Of a stretch of 32,493 bases of DNA, positions 32,161-32,493 are shown in pieces. The stretch comes from Chthonomonadia bacterium (GTDB lineage Bacteria; Armatimonadota; HRBIN16). Location: assembly GCA_013314755.1 (NCBI GenBank), contig JABUFA010000038.1:1-32493 (forward strand). The letters are read 5' to 3'. The position numbers and the translations under genes were made by a program. Every line of letters starts with the position of its first letter. Positions within the stretch are counted from its first letter, which is position 1. Under the pieces are notes generated by a model. It was not told where the DNA came from, searched no databases, and was given only the letters and a program-made list of their open reading frames with translations.

Positions 32161-32446
32161 AAGAGGTTAGCCTCCCTAGGAGGCTTCGTCATGGGTAGCC
32201 CGCAACTTGCAGTTGCAGAGATGCCTTCTTCTCTTTTTGTCCTGTCCTTACGACTGGAAGTCGCAGGCAACACTTGACGAAACCTGCTGACGCAGGTTAG
32301 AGCCTTATGCCCGTTGAAGCCGTGCTTCAGCAACCCAAAGCCATCCGGTTCCCACTCAGGTTTTTAACACCTCCCCTACCCCCTTATCAATCTTGCACGG
32401 GCGTGCTATAATAGAGTGCCTCTTGGGCGTAAGGAGTGAGGGGAGG
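32161..32446. repeat. Non-coding stretch packed with short hairpins
   Basis: Five more hairpins follow: AGCCTCC/GGAGGCT (32169-32185), GCAACT/AGTTGC (32202-32216), CGACT/AGTCG (32251-32263), AACCTGC/GCAGGTT (32281-32298) and GTTGAAGC/GCTTCAGC with one G-U pair (32313-32331). The last has the same core and CGT loop as the first hairpin of the neighbouring element. Loops are three to four bases. No credible gene lies here; a minus-strand frame of 70 codons crosses the hairpins. The rest (about 32335-32400) is CT-rich with nothing recognised. Confidence 0.55.
32404..32412 (+). promoter_or_regulatory. Extended -10 promoter of the last gene
   Basis: TGCTATAAT combines a consensus TATAAT (32407-32412) with the upstream TG of an extended -10 element, 34 bases before the next start codon. 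The -35 region is weak (TATCAA near 32385). Confidence 0.55.
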
Positions 32447-32493
32447 ATGATTTCGAAAGCGATAGGTACGGTCACGGAAGTGCGCCAGACCCG
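32447..32493 (+). CDS. Start of an unidentified gene (cut by the window end)
   Basis: An ATG at 32447 follows AAGGAG and GGGGAGG, with a promoter-like TGCTATAAT upstream. Only about fifteen residues (MISKAIGTVTEVRQT) are in the window, too few to name a family. The frame stays open to the end. Confidence 0.5.
   Translation, partial: MISKAIGTVTEVRQT

Noticed and set aside
32121-32333. Minus-strand frame of 70 codons in the hairpin region
   Set aside because: It runs through the palindromes, has no ribosome site of note and no protein-like pattern.
32087-32334. CRISPR-like array in the hairpin-rich region
   Set aside because: The repeats are short, different from each other and palindromic, without regular spacing or uniform spacers, and no cas genes are present.

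Overview
The window looks like a chromosomal segment of a Gram-negative, probably thermophilic bacterium, most likely Armatimonadota or a close relative. This is inferred, not proven. The supporting signs are moderately high GC, strong GGAGG-type ribosome binding sites, a DUF1559-type pseudopilin with the FPVFAQAR-like N-terminus frequent in Armatimonadota, outer-membrane machinery (Lpt permease, LolA-like protein, beta-barrel with terminal Phe), several lineage-typical glycoside hydrolases and an Uma2-family protein. No tRNA, rRNA, CRISPR array, integrase or insertion sequence was seen.

Layout. (1) 1-1345: the end of a c-type cytochrome and a multi-helix haem-type membrane protein, closed by a perfect hairpin. 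(2) 1438-9822 (+): seven tightly packed genes, ribBA-ribH-htrA-accB-hom-lptF/G-glnD, with overlaps or gaps of no more than 14 bases. They link riboflavin synthesis, envelope proteolysis, biotin carboxyl carrier, homoserine, LPS export and nitrogen signalling. (3) 9833-19885: an Uma2 protein and a carbohydrate block. The block holds a clan GH-A-like lipoprotein, a second GH-A-like enzyme, a divergent GH20-like protein with a LacI-type operator between those two, an orphan CheY-like regulator with a small membrane coiled-coil protein, and a GH106 alpha-L-rhamnosidase. (4) 19928-23379 (-): an unusual PspA/Vipp1 operon. A strong promoter drives PspA, an outer-membrane beta-barrel, a degenerate J-domain protein, a small protein resembling the PspA helix-4 region, and an RbsC-like sugar permease whose start lies inside the preceding gene. 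(5) 23511-27446 (-): a pseudopilin with its own promoter and terminator, then hisI, a LolA-like protein and an ABC exporter. (6) 27515-32040: an octahaem cytochrome c, divergent birA, and a DegT aminotransferase plus Gfo/Idh/MocA dehydrogenase pair ending in a strong terminator. (7) 32041-32446: a non-coding stretch packed with seven short hairpins, then a promoter and the start of a truncated gene.

The best candidate for an undescribed system is the PspA operon at 20898-23379. An ESCRT-III-like membrane remodeller is coupled by one-base TGATG overlaps to an outer-membrane barrel and a J-like protein, and then to a helix-4-like mini protein. This recalls chloroplast VIPP1, whose assembly is controlled by a J-protein, but here the HPD motif is lost.
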